NCBI GenBank assembly: GCA_023548195.1
Contig: JAJHZJ010000419.1
Location: forward strand, 797,773 to 861,772
Origin: Bettongia penicillata ogilbyi
Taxonomy: Eukaryota > Chordata > Mammalia > Diprotodontia > Potoroidae
DNA length: 64,000 bases
Reading direction: 5' to 3'
This document shows positions 47,749-58,959 of this stretch, piece after piece (position 1 is the first letter of the stretch; every line of letters begins with the position of its first letter). The translations under genes and the position numbers were made by a program. Under the pieces are notes generated by a model. It was not told where the DNA came from. It saw only the letters and a list, made by a program, of their open reading frames with translations, and did not search any database.

Positions 47749-48079
47749 GTCTTCCAGGTCCATGCAGTATAAACCAATGGTGTGAGACAAGAAAATGTGG
47801 CCATTTTTCCCCTGATCCATTGAGGAGAATTCCCTGGAAAAAGTAGAATTCCAGGAATAAGAACTATCATGTTGAACAAGGATTCCTATTCTTCACTACT
47901 TTCCCTTCTCTTCCAAATGTTAATTTGTTGGCAAGAGGCCAACCAGTGGATGCAAGTCAAAGAATCTAAGGCATGGGATTTCAAGACGCAATGGATAATC
48001 TGGTATAATTCTCTCCTAGAGGAGAGCCAGTTCATAGATCAACTGTTGAGTAGAAAGTCATCATCTTGACTTACAGAAT

Positions 48080-48350
48080 TGCATCATTAGAAGAGTTTTA
48101 GCCCAGGATCCCTGCTGAATGCATCAATTCCTTCTACTCCTCCTACAAATGTTCATCCAGACTTGTCTTGAACACTTCTACTTGTGGGAATGTCACTTAT
48201 TCATGAAGTCAATCTTTTCACTGTCAGGTAGCTCTAAATGAAAAAGTCCTTTCTTATATTGATTCTGGTTAAGTCTAGCTGTGACTTTAATCGTTAATCT
48301 AAATTCTGACCTCTAGAATTAAATATGATAGCTCTAAATATTAGAAGGTC
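48080..48350. repeat. Ancient interspersed repeat fragment (CR1/L3-like)
   Basis: 'catccagacttgtcttgaac', 'aagtcctttcttatattga' and 'ttctgacctctagaatt' follow the order of a known old mammalian repeat ('..gaagttcttccttatgttgagc..'). The identification is tentative. Confidence 0.4.
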
Positions 48351-49474
48351 ACTGTCAGAGATAAGTTTTTTCTATGAGATATAATGAATGCAGATAAAAT
48401 ATATACTAAACTAGAAAATAATACATGAAAATATCTTTGTATTTTTCTCATTATTATTATTTTTATTCTTATCTCTTTTGTAATTTATGCAGAAACTGTC
48501 CTAGGCCAAAAAAAAGTCCTGCCCTCCTATAGTTATTTTACATATATAAAATACTTGCTCCTAGCAATAAGAAAGCGTTGTGATATAAACTCATCTTCTA
48601 TGGGCCCACTGACATTATCTTCACAATAATTCCAGTAGCAATAGTATGAAAGGGATGATAAGGACCTTGTCCTATTCTCATATTATCTAATGATGTATGA
48701 CATATTTTACCATAACCTTGAATAATATACACTGATTGCTAACTTCAGAGTCCTTAAGGATAGCCTTCCTGTAATCTCCAGTGGCAGAGGTGTGATTCTG
48801 AATTACCATCATAAACCTCTTTATCAAAAAACACATCCACATGATTCAGTCATTTGCCATACCCCCTTTACTGATATATGCTGGATTTTTTTCATGAGAT
48901 TTCATCTATGAAGAGCATTTTGATTACATTAATAAATTTTGGCCATTTCATAGTTCCCATCCAAAGGTCAAGGACACATATAACAAATACAACATTATAT
49001 ACCTGTTATCAAACAATAATTACATATTATAGAGTGCATTCCCATGGAGTTTAGCCACAAAAGGAGGAGAGACAAACACAGATGGATAAAATGAGTCTTC
49101 AACACAGAGGAACTGTTTAATGAAAATAGGAATGTTTGATTGTCGCTATATTTTTGTATTTATAATGGGGAATAGAATTCAACATAGTCTAAGATACACC
49201 CTCAGTTTGGTAAGAACAGATTACATAGGTTTCAGAAGAATAGACAGTATTTAATAGCCTAGTATTATATTGAGGAAGTCAGTCCAGGAGGGATTCTCAA
49301 GCATGACATTTTTAAGCAAAAAATAAGTTTTAAGTCATATGAGACATGTAAACAAAGTAGATTAATGTCTAATGAGAATATCATGCATATCTAGCAAAAT
49401 GACAAAACTAACTTTTTCAGCACCTAAGATCCCCTTCTCTCCCCACAATCCTTCTCCTTAAATTGTCTTGCATA
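48351..49474. other. Unassigned sequence
   Basis: No gene or recognisable repeat. Confidence 0.4.
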
Positions 49475-49735
49475 ACTTGTTCAATCATTTCAGTTAGGTC
49501 CAACTCTCAGAGACCACATTTGGGTTTGTTTGTTTTTGGTAAAGATACTGGAGTGGTTTGCTTTGCTTTCTTCTCCAGTTCATTTTACAGATAATAAACT
49601 GAGGCAAATAGGATTAAATGATTTGTCCGGGGTACATATTTAGTAAGTGTCTGAGGCTGTTTTTGATCTCAGAAAGATAAGTCTTCTTGATTCCAAGCAC
49701 AGTACTCTAGGCACTGCGCCCTCTGCGTAACCTGA
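49475..49735 (-). mobile_element. MAR1-type SINE, reverse orientation
   Basis: Plus-strand order 'aggtccaactctcagagacc', 'ggtaaagatactggagtggt', 'ataaactgaggcaaatagg' and 'ctctaggcactgcgccctc'. It is complete from tail to head. Confidence 0.85.
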
Positions 49736-50849
49736 TGACAAACATGTTATTTTATAATTGTTCTCTAAAATTTCATGTGTAGCTATTTTCTCTTCCTTTC
49801 CCCATTGCCAGATTATAGATAGAAGAAGCAATCTTTTATATTTCATTTTTATCTCTCACAATTCCTAGTTCAATTTTGTAGAAGTGACTCAAAAATGTTT
49901 CCCACACAAAAGACGAAGTTAATCCTTACGCTTCATCTCCCACCTATAAATCCCCTCCATTTTCTTCCTTACATCAGGCAAGAGCTGAAACTCATTTGAG
50001 GTTCAACATCTCACATTGTAACTAACCAGGTTTATGAATCAAGTGAAAAGCTGTTATGATTACTGTATCTAGTCACAATCTCTTAATCATAGACAGAAAC
50101 TGCCAATGACTGCAAAAAAATTTCAGCCATAGTTAAATTCTTCTTACAAATCACACATAAATAAAATGTCTTTTTTTCTGGAGCAAATATTTCATTTTCA
50201 TGACAACAACAATTGGTATATTTGCAAGTCTGACTTACCACTCCAGAGGTTGGTATAATTTAGATGATATCTATATTTCCAAAAATATATGCCCTCTCAC
50301 AAATTTTTAATAAACTGCCATCAAATATTGAGGGTAATTTTTCTCCTATGAGAGAGAAAAGCAGGCTATTAAAAAGGTTCATAGGGATTTTCATTACTAT
50401 TACAAATAATGAAAATATTAATAATGATAATAATGTCATTCTGGAAGGCATCCAATTTGTTATTCAATTATGGATGATTTTTTGGCTATAAAACTCAAAA
50501 TTACATCTTTTAACAACAGTCTCTTATGTCAACAACCTTACCATTTTGGTCTCTAACCTCTTAATGCAATCCAATAATTTAAATAATTCTCCAATGTTCC
50601 ATGCAACTATCACAACCTGAAATTACGAATTATAATAGAAATATTTGTGTTGAATTATGTAGATAGCAGCATATTACAAAAGATTTGTACCCAAGAAAAG
50701 TGAGCATCAATGACAGGATAAAGAATAGGACTTAGAGCTTAAAAGGAAGAGTTTTTAGAAAGCAACCAGCACAATTTATTTGTTGTACTGGTTATAAAAT
50801 AGGCTTATTAGATAGGTCAAGTGACTTGTCCAAGGGGCTTCTTTACTAA
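49736..50849. other. Unassigned sequence
   Basis: No repeat family recognised. The 63- and 75-codon open stretches near 50.26-50.49 kb overlap on opposite strands and have no family features. Confidence 0.4.
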
Positions 50850-51095
50850 TAATAGTTGCCATTTGTAAGGCACTTTAAATTTGGCAGAATTATTAATATT
50901 TCATTTGGTATAACAGTTCTGTGAGAAAGACCACAATAACTGTGGTTATTTCCTTTTTACAGATGAAGAAACTGAGGCTCTTACAAATGAAGTGACTTCC
51001 TTACATTATAAAATTATGAAGTTTCAAATGCATAATTTGAACCCAAGTCTGCTAACACTAAATACAGTGTTCTATTACTTTCTACCCTATTGTCT
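50850..51095 (-). repeat. MON1-type CORE-SINE, reverse orientation
   Basis: Reads 'aataatagttgccatttg', 'ttttacagatgaagaaactg', 'tttgaacccaagtctgctaa' and 'cagtgttctattactttct'. Confidence 0.7.
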
Positions 51096-51554
51096 AGAGG
51101 AAGCAATAGCAGATGGGGCAATTTGAGTCCTGTGATGATAATGTATAAAATGTTTATGACCTCTTGAATAATTTTTTTCTGGACAATATATGGAAGCATA
51201 TACATAAGAATAAAGTGGAAGAAGAAGGATGGAAAGGTAACCATTTGTATTGATGATGGTAGAAGGACATATCAATGAGAACACAGATGAACTGAAATAT
51301 CAAAGCATGATAAATAATTGAACAATAATAAAAATTGCAGTTATAACTCAAAACAGTGCTTTATTCTTTTTAGATTGTATATGAGACAAATGCTCTTCTT
51401 GTCATTATTCTCATTATTTTTCTTTAGCAAAGTCTATCTATCTACCTGTATCCGTCTATATGTGTTTGTTGATCTATACTTATAATGGAAATCTATGCAC
51501 TTAAGCATGTTTTTAAAAACAAGAACTAGGGAGATAAATAATAATGATAAATAG

Positions 51555-51840
51555 AAATAATAACTTACATGCATATAACATGCTTTACAATATATGAACA
51601 TGTATATACTCATTATTTGTATGTATTTATGTATGAATATATGTGTATATATACATATAAATATATGTATATGTACCATTGCATTAGATTCTCACAACTT
51701 TCTGTGATAGGAGCAATTATTAAGGAATTTTAGAGATAAACTGAGTCTTGGATAGGAGAGTTCTGTAACATAAATCTAATAAATAAAGTTTTTCTGATTG
51801 TAAGTCTAGCATTCTATTTATTACACCATTATCTTCCTGG
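51555..51840 (-). repeat. CORE-SINE split by an AT microsatellite
   Basis: The outer parts are a reversed SINE ('tctcacaactttctgtgat', 'attctatttattacaccat'). Inside, about 51595-51680, lies a tatatg/tatgta-rich run. Confidence 0.55.
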
Positions 51841-52017
51841 CAAGTAAAAACTCACATAAAAATGAAAAAATATTTTCAGGCAAAGAATATGCTAGAAAAA
51901 AGAGAAAAATTATGTAATAACCATAATTAGCACTTCCAGAAACAGAATAAAATCCCACATGAATGTTCAGTGTATAAAACGTCTAAGAAAACAGCAGAAG
52001 GAAAGGATTAAAAGTGA

Positions 52018-52150
52018 ATTAGATAACATAATAATAAAATAACAATAAATAATATATAATATAACAATATATAATATTATGTATAATAATAAAAAATAAA
52101 ATAATAAAAGTGAAATTAGATAAAATAATCATAATAATTAGATGAAAATC
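52018..52150 (+). repeat. (AATAAT)n-like AT-rich tract
   Basis: Imperfect aat/ata units with very few G or C. Confidence 0.75.
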
Positions 52151-52384
52151 TAAATAGACGAATCAATTATTTAGAATAGAAACTTGTCACACTTAAGAAA
52201 AACAAGGGTCCCTAAAAAATGGAGCAGATAGAACTCAATATTTCAACAATAATCAGCCTCCTGGGAAAGGAAATATAGATAAAGATTTGCTAATCAAAAT
52301 TTTATTTGCCAAGAGAGAAAAGTTAAAGACCTTTTAATAAGATCATGGGTAAATCTATGATGTACAAAATCACCACCACTAAAT

Positions 52385-52645
52385 CATATAGTTATAGATA
52401 TTCTAGCTATGGAATAATATATTTAAAATTGAGGGAATAATAATAGCTAAAGAGAAAACAATTTTTAGTTTTTATAGATAGCATGATGACATCCTTAGGG
52501 AATCTTAGCACTTACTAAGAAGTAACTTCCACAAAGTAGTGGGCTACAAGATAAATACATGTAAATCTTCTGCATTCCAATACATAGCCAAAAAATATAT
52601 TAAAAAGAGCTAGAAAGAAAATTTCATTTACAATAAATACTAGTA
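52385..52645 (+). pseudogene. L1 ORF2 fragment (RT end), plus strand
   Basis: Covers the part of ORF2 from before the FADD region ('attctagctatgg', 'gagggaataataatagcta') to 'gaaaatttcatttacaataa'. The same ORF2 stretch is found again inverted just to the right and a third time from 53.19 kb. Confidence 0.65.
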
Positions 52646-52649
52646 CATT

Positions 52650-53175
52650 TGTTTTCCTCTTTATACTCTCCTTATCGCCAATTCCACTGATTGTCTTCTC
52701 TATTTCTTAACCAATATTAAGTTTTATCATTGATCACTTCTTTCCAGTGTGCTTTAAACATGGATCTGCTTCCTATCTTTTAGATTCTTTCCCTTCTATT
52801 TCTCCAGGTAACTTATTTATTAACTTGCTAGCTCTGATGAAGAAATTCTTTAGTATTTTGATTAGTATGGCATTAAATAAGAAAATTAATTTAGTTATTA
52901 TTGTTGATGTTGCTGCTGCTGTTGTTAGGCTCAACTTAGCAACAAACAATGGATATTTCTCTAATTATTTCTGTAAATAGTGGTTTGCATATGTGTTTCT
53001 ATAGTTCCCATGTATGTCTTGATGGGTAGATGCAAAAAGACTTTTACATAATCTGTCTGTAATTACTTTAAATGGCATTTTTCTTTCTAATTTCTCATTA
53101 GATTATGCTAATAATATACAAAAATACTGAGTTTGGTGGATTTATTTTAAATCCTGTATCTTTTAGGCTTTTCAA
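52650..53175 (-). pseudogene. L1 ORF2 fragment, inverted
   Basis: Antisense wording: 'tctatttcttaaccaatatt', 'tgatcacttctttccagtg', 'tatggcattaaataagaaaa' and 'ggatttattttaaatcctgt' (reverse of 'GFKIN'). It lies between two plus-strand ORF2 fragments of the same region. Confidence 0.65.
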
Positions 53176-53189
53176 ACAGTACCTTTTTG

Positions 53190-54533
53190 CAGACCATATT
53201 ATAGGGAAATCTAGAGAATTATCTGAAACAATTGAAAAAGAAAGCTGGCTGTAAGAAGAATTCATGTAAAAAAATCAGCATTCAAATACATAGCCAATAA
53301 ATCTCAGAAAGATGCAGTAGAAAGAGAAATTTCATTCAAAATAAACAAAATCTATCCCTTCTAGAACATACTTGGAAGTATGCCTTCCAAAATCCACCTA
53401 GGGAAATGGAGAAATTCCATTTCAAATGTAGATAACATTGTTGTAGACTACAAACTCAGGAAAACATGAACACAATTGCAAAATATTTTTCACACAAAGA
53501 TAACTGTAAATAATTGGAGGAATATTAATTGCTAATGAGTAGTTCAAGCTGATATAATAAAAAATGACAATTCTGCCTAATTGATTGTCTGATTCAGTGC
53601 TATATTAATCAAATTACAAAATAATTATTTTATAGAACTAGAAAATATAATAAAATATTGCCTGGAAGAACACAAAGTCAAGAATATCAAGGGAAGCAAT
53701 TTTAAAAACGTGAAGTAAGGCAGTCTAGAAATTCCAGGTTTCATACTATAATGCAAAAATAGTAATCATTAAAACAGTCAGGAAAGGGTTAAGAAATAGA
53801 ATGATTAATCTGTAGAATATAATATGGACAGCACATAGCATTAAATGACCATAGTAATCTAGTGTTTGATAATCCTAGTTTGAGAGTAAAAACTCAATAT
53901 CTGACAAAAATTGTTGAGAAAATTGGAAAGTAGTTTGGTTGAAATTAGGCATACATCAACACTTCACATGAAGGTTTGTCATGATAAGGTCAAAAGAGGT
54001 ACATAATTTAGACATTACAGGTGATACCACAAGCAAATTAAGGGAGCATGGAAAATTGTACCTGTTAGATCTATGAATTACCAAAGAGTTTTTGACCAAA
54101 CAAGAGACAAAGAGAGGATCATGGGAAGTAAGATGAACAATTATGATTATATAAAATTAATAATATTTTGCTCAAACAAAACCAGTGCAGCAATAATTAT
54201 AAGGAAGTCAGGAAATTGGTGTGCAGCATGTTTCTCAGATAAAGGCCTCATTTCTCAGCTTTATGATGAACTGAGCCAAGTTTATGAAAGAAAAAAATCA
54301 GATCTGTACCCCAATTGATAAATGATCAAAGAATATGAACAGGCAGATGGCTAAAGAAGAAATCAAAATTATCAATAGTCACATAACAATGTTCTAAATC
54401 TCTATTGAGTAGAGAAATGCAAATTAAAATAGCTCTATGGCAAAGCTTCAGTCTGACTAATATGACAGAAAGGGAAATTTATAAATACTGTAGAGGAAGT
54501 AGAGAAAATTAGGACACTAATGTGTTGTTAGGG
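53190..54533 (+). pseudogene. L1 ORF2 C-terminal half, first part
   Basis: Begins at the RT active-site region (FADH for FADD, 'ttttgcagaccatattata'), then 'gccaataaatctcagaaaga' and 'taattggaggaatattaatt'. The clearest frame is at 54073-54318 ('MNYQRVFDQTRDKERIMGSK'), which is ORF2 C-terminal. It continues after the nested SINE/HAL1 at about 57781. Many stops. Confidence 0.85.
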
Positions 54534-54748
54534 AAGGTAGGTGCTACAGTGGCTAAGATATGGGACCGGGAGTCAGGAAGACTTCCCCTCATGAATTCAA
54601 ATCTAGCATCAGACACATACTGGCTTTGTGACACTGGGGAAGTCATTTAACTATTTGTCACAGTTTCCTCCTCTATAACAGGAGTCAGATGAGGATACGG
54701 CAGACTACTTCAATATCTTTGCGACCTTTGCCAAGAAAATTCCAAATG
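54534..54748 (+). mobile_element. MAR1-type SINE, 5' part, split by HAL1
   Basis: Head 'ggaaggtaggtgctacagtg', 'gggagtcaggaagacttcc', 'tgtgacactggggaagtca' and 'gccaagaaaattccaaatg'. The rest of the SINE resumes at 57744, with the duplicated bases in between. The SINE itself sits in L1 ORF2. Confidence 0.88.
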
Positions 54749-55110
54749 GGGGCGGAGTCAAGATGGCGGAGTAGAAAGACGCACAGATGCTAGCTCCGAA
54801 CCCACAGCCCACAGATTTAATGTAAGAAGAGCTCCCCAGAAGTTCTGGATCACTGCAGGGGGTGCAAAAACATAGTGGAAGAGATTTCCCTTCCAGAGAG
54901 CCCTGGAGAGCCATCCCCAGGGTCCGTCGCAACCCAGAAAGTGGACCTCACCCCAGCGCTGCCCTGGCTGTGACCCCAGAGAAGCTGATCCGACCAGGCT
55001 TCAGGGACGGAACCTCCAGTGGCTTGGAAGATCCCTCCGACCACAGACTCTACAGGTCAGTGAGAGACATGCCTGGGCTCACCGAGAGGGGAACAGGGTG
55101 TCTCCATGGC

Positions 55111-55222
55111 TCGCGGGAGGAAGCGGCAGAGGCAGAGGCAGGGGCGGGAAGCTGCGGAAGCAGAGGCAGGGGTGGCGGCAGAGGCAGCGGCGGTGCGGCC
55201 GCGCTGCCCTGGGACTCCCCCA
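55111..55222 (+). promoter_or_regulatory. GC- and CpG-rich part of HAL1 5' UTR
   Basis: The most GC-rich stretch in the window, with repeated ggcagaggca units and several CpG and gcggc elements. It lies upstream of the tandem units and ORF1, where an internal promoter is expected. Open frames here in several directions reflect composition only. Confidence 0.5.
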
Positions 55223-55244
55223 GCAGCAGGCAGGATCTTCATTA

Positions 55245-55455
55245 CTGAAAGTCTCTGCATAAACCACCTGAAGGAGCTGAGCCTGGGAGATGGCCCTGCC
55301 TCACCTGCTCCATTTCTGAAGGTCTCTGCATAAAGCCCCTGAGGGAACTGAGTCTGGGAGACTGCTCCGCCTCCACCCGCTCCATTTCTGAAGGTCTCTG
55401 CATAAAGCCCCTGAGGGAATTGGGCCTGGGAGGTGGCCCTGCGCCCACCCCAGCA
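55245..55455 (+). repeat. Three tandem ~70-bp units in HAL1 5' UTR
   Basis: Units begin 'ctgaaagtctctgcataaa' (55245), 'ctgaaggtctctgcataaag' (55315) and 'ctgaaggtctctgcataaag' (55388), giving spacings of 70 and 73. Each continues with 'cccctgagggaa' and 'cctgggag'-like text. The layout recalls the promoter monomers of rodent L1. Confidence 0.85.
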
Positions 55456-55592
55456 CCAGAACTAAAGCTCACCTTGAATAGTAGCCACACCTGCCGCAGA
55501 AAGCACATTTGAATCTCAGACCCAAGGAATAGCTGGGCGGATCTAGGCAGGGGTGGACAGGAATCTCAGAAGTCAAGTAACAGGCTGGGAAA

Positions 55593-56621
55593 ATGCCTAG
55601 AAAAGGGAAGAAAAATAAGACTATAGAGAGTTTTTTTGAACAGATGCAAATGATCCCGACTTTCGGATCTGACAACGAAGAGGACATATTTTTGCCATCA
55701 GGGAAAGACGTGGAGGGCGGGGCCTCGGTACCCCAGACATCCCAGAGGGGTGTCAGTTGGGCTTAGGCCTTGGAAGAGCTCAAAAAAGATTTTGAAAAGC
55801 AAGTTAGACAGGTGGAGGAAAAACTGGGAAGAGAAATGAGAGAGATGAAAGAAAAGTATGAAAAACGGGTCAATACCTTGGTAAAGGAGACCCAAAAAAA
55901 TGCTGAAAAAAATAACACCTTGAAAAATAGGCTCACTCAATTGGCAAAAGAGGCTCAAAAAGCCAATGAGGAGAAGAATGCTTTCAAAAGCAGAATTAGC
56001 AAGATGGAAAAAGAGGTTCAAAAGCTCACTGAAGAGAATAGTTCTCTTAAAATTAGAATGGAACAGATGGAGGCTAATGACTTTCTGAGAAACCAAGAAA
56101 TCACCAAACAAAACCAAAAGAATGAAAAAATGGAAGAAAATGTGAAATATCTCATGGGAAAAACAACTGACCTGGAAAATAGATCCAGGAGAGACAATTT
56201 AAAAATTATGGGACTACCTGAAAATCATGATCAAAAAAAGAGCCTAGACATCATCTTCCATGAAATTATTGAGGAAAACTGCCCTGACATTCTACAACCA
56301 GAGGCCAAAATAAGCATTGAAAGAATCCATCTATCACCACCTGAAAGAGATCCAAAAAGAGAAACTCCTAGGAACATTGTGGCCAAATTCTAGAACTCCC
56401 AGGTCAAGGAGAAAATCTTGCAAGCATCTAGAAAGAAACAATTCCAGTACTGTGGAAATAAAATCAGGATAACTCAAGATCTAGCAGCTTCTACATTAAG
56501 GGATCGAAGGGCGTGGAATAGGATATTCCAGAAGTCAAAGGAACTAGGACTCAAACGAAGAATCACCTACCCAGCAAAACTGAGTATAATACTTCAGGGG
56601 AAAATATGGGTCTTTCAATGA
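55593..56621 (+). pseudogene. HAL1 ORF1 (L1 ORF1-like RNA-binding protein), two stops
   Basis: One frame from ATG at 55593 (MPRKGKKNK) to 56621 spans 343 codons. In order it shows a basic N-terminus, a long Lys/Glu coiled coil (about residues 60-180: 'NRLTQLAKEAQKANEEKNAF', 'SKMEKEVQKLTEEN'), an RRM-like start 'RSRRDNLKIMGLPENHDQ' (about 198-215), 'IERIHLSPPERDPKRETPR' (about 247-265) and a C-terminal domain ending 'RRITYPAKLSIILQGKIWVF'. L1 ORF1 proteins form trimers that bind the element RNA. Two in-frame TAG codons (55764 and 56391) look like single-base changes from Gln and Trp codons. A one-base shift near the end cuts off the last residues. Not functional as read. Confidence 0.9.
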
Positions 56622-57179
56622 AACAGAGGACTTTCAAGCATTCTTGATGGAAAAGACCAGAGCTGAAAAGAAAATTTGACTTTCAAACACAAGAATGAAA
56701 AGAAGCATGAAAAAGTAAACAGCAAAGAGAAGTCTTAAGGGACTTACCATAAGTGAACTGTTTACATTCCTACATGGAAAGACAACATTTGTAACTCTTG
56801 AAACTTTTCAGTATCTGAGTAGTTGGTGGGACCACATACACACAGGTACACGCATGCACGCACACACATGCACACACATACAGAGACAGAGAGCACAGAG
56901 TGAAATGAATAGGATGGGACCATATCTTAAAAGAAATTAAGGTAAATGGTGAGAGAGAATTGTAGTGGGAGGAAAGATGGTGAAATGGAATGGGGTAATT
57001 ATATGTCATTTAAGAGGCAAGTAGGAGACTTTTTAGTGGAGGGAAAAAGAGGAGAGCTGAGGGAAAAAAAACAACAAGGTTTACCCTCATCACATTTGAC
57101 TAAAGGAAGGAATAAAATGCACACTCATTTTGGTATGAAAACCTATCTTACAGCATAGGAAAGTGGGGGAGAAGGAGAT

Positions 57180-57700
57180 AAGCAGGGTGGGGGGATGATG
57201 GAAGGGAGGGCAAAGGGAGGGAGGGAGCAATTTGAAGTCAACACTCGGGGAGGGACAGGATCAAAAGACAGAAGAGAAACAATGAGGGGCAGGATAGGAT
57301 GGAGGGGTAATTCAGTTAGTCTTACACAAAACGACTATCAGGGAAGTCATTTGTAAAACTACACAGAAATGGCCTATATTGAATTGCCTGCCTTCCCAAA
57401 GGGAATGGGTGGGGAGGGAGGGATGGGGAGAATTTGGAACTCAAAGTTTTAGGAACAACTGTTTAGTATTGTTCTTGCTACTAGGAAAGAAGACATACAG
57501 TTAATGAGGAATAGAAAGTCATCTGGCCCTACAGGAGAAAAGAGAAGACGGGGACAAGAGAAGGGAGGGATGACAGAAGAGAGGGCAGATTGGAGATAGG
57601 AAAAATTAGATTGCTTGGTGTATTGGGGTGGGGGGGAGGGGAGAAAAAGGGGAGAAAATTTGGAACCCAAAATTTTGTGAAAACGAATGTAAAAAGTTAA
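57180..57700 (+). repeat. Two-fold purine-rich repeat in the HAL1 3' part
   Basis: Similar text recurs about 225 bp apart: 'gggagaatttggaactcaaa' (57427) and 'gagaaaatttggaacccaaa' (57652), each preceded by 'gaagg/agagggca' blocks (57200 and 57575). This suggests an internal duplication in the element's history. Confidence 0.6.
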
Positions 57701-57743
57701 ATAAATAAATATTTTTTTTTTAAAAAAAAGAAAACTCCAAATG

Positions 57744-57780
57744 GAATCATGACATTACTGAAAATAACTCAATAATAATA
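57744..57780 (+). mobile_element. MAR1-type SINE, 3' part after HAL1
   Basis: Continues with 'gaatcatgacattactgaaa' and an 'aataataataa' tail, completing the SINE that starts at 54534. Confidence 0.88.
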
Positions 57781-58485
57781 AGGCACTGCTGGTGGAGTTG
57801 TGAATCAGTCTAAACATTCTAAAGAATAATTTGGAATTATGTCCAAAGGGCTATAAAATTATCCATATCCTTTTACTCAGCAATATCACTTGTAGCTGTA
57901 TATCCCAAAGAAATGAAAGGAAAAGGACTCATATGTGAAAAAAGTTAATAGAAGCTTTTTGTGTAGCTGCAAAGCACTAAAAATTGAAGGAATATGTATA
58001 AATTGAGTATATGCTCTGAAAAATGATGAAGAAGATTGTTTCAGAAAAACCTAGGAAGACTTATATGAATTCAAAGTGAAGTGAGAAAAACCAGGAGACC
58101 ATTATACATAGTAACAGCAATGTTAAAATGGTGATCAACCATGAAGAATTTAGATACTTTGATAACATAACAATTCAATTTCAAAGAATCCATGACAAAA
58201 ATCTATATCCATTTCTACAGTGAAATTGATGTACTTGAAGTGGGGACTGACGCATATTTTTTCAGTTTATTTATGTTTCTTACCTTTTATTGGGGGATTT
58301 TTTTTTTTTTTTGCAACATGGCTAAGGTGTAAATACTGTTCCATGATTTCACATGTATAATTGATTTCATATTTCTTGCCATCTCAATAAGTGGAGGAGG
58401 GGCTGAAGGTAGGGATAGAATTTAGAAATCAAAATTTTTCTAAGAATGTTGAAAAAGATAAAGAAAATTAAAATGTGAAACACTA
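57781..58485 (+). pseudogene. L1 ORF2 C-terminus and 3' UTR, second part
   Basis: Resumes 'actgctggtggagttgtgaa', 'aaagggctataaaattatcc', 'gtatatcccaaagaaatgaa' and 'gaccattatacatagtaaca'. It then passes into 3' UTR ('gcaacatggctaagg', 'agaatttagaaatcaaaat'). It is the same L1 as at 53.19-54.53 kb and also the reverse of the 3' ends at 10.1, 20.0 and 35.4 kb. Confidence 0.87.
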
Positions 58486-58744
58486 AAAAAGTTTTAAAAC
58501 TAGAAAAAAGTTCTCAATCAATATATAACTTAGACACATACAGTTATTTAACAAGCTAGAGAAACAATAAAGAAAGTGCTTTTCAGATTTATGGAGGATA
58601 AAATATTTTTGAAAGTTTTTTGCACAATTCTGGTATAGTAAAAATTAGAAAGAAAATAAATAACCAGAAGTGCTGCTTACAATAAATTTCTCAGGTAGAG
58701 ATCTAATTTATAGGATATATAAGAAACTGATTAAAATGTTTAAG

Positions 58745-58880
58745 CCTAAGATTCATTCAATAGATATAATATAATATATATTAGATATAACATAAGAAAA
58801 TAGATAGTAGATACAGTGTAGTATAATAAATATAATTTGGTATAGTATAACATAATATGATATAGTAGATGTAATATAAG
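58745..58880 (+). repeat. AT-rich imperfect tandem repeat
   Basis: Variable 'tagtataa/tagatata/taatata' units with almost no C. Confidence 0.7.
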
Positions 58881-58959
58881 TCAATGAATGTAATCTCGTG
58901 GAACTAAGATGGCAAAGTTGCAGGAAGCACCACAGCATTCTCTCCTGTAAAATATTAAC

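Larger units (their letters stand above)
54749..57729 (+). mobile_element. HAL1 (half-L1), nearly complete, with 14-bp TSD
   Basis: A 2981-bp element starting 'ggggcggagtcaagatggcg' and ending in an A-rich tail after 'ttaaataaataaatattttt'. Flanks gaaaattccaaatg (54735-54748) and gaaaactccaaatg (57730-57743) match at 13 of 14. It has a GC-rich 5' UTR with tandem units, one ORF1 (55593-56621) and a long purine-rich 3' part derived from the L1 inter-ORF spacer. There is no ORF2, so it would depend on a full L1 for enzymes. HAL1 elements are known in marsupials and placentals. This copy is the least decayed large element in the window. Confidence 0.88.

Noticed and set aside
54862..55508. Several overlapping open frames on both strands
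   Set aside because: They lie in the GC-rich HAL1 5' UTR and tandem units. Openness comes from low stop density, and the real ORF starts at 55593.
55698..56117. A 139-codon minus-strand open stretch
   Set aside because: Antisense shadow of the HAL1 ORF1 coiled coil.
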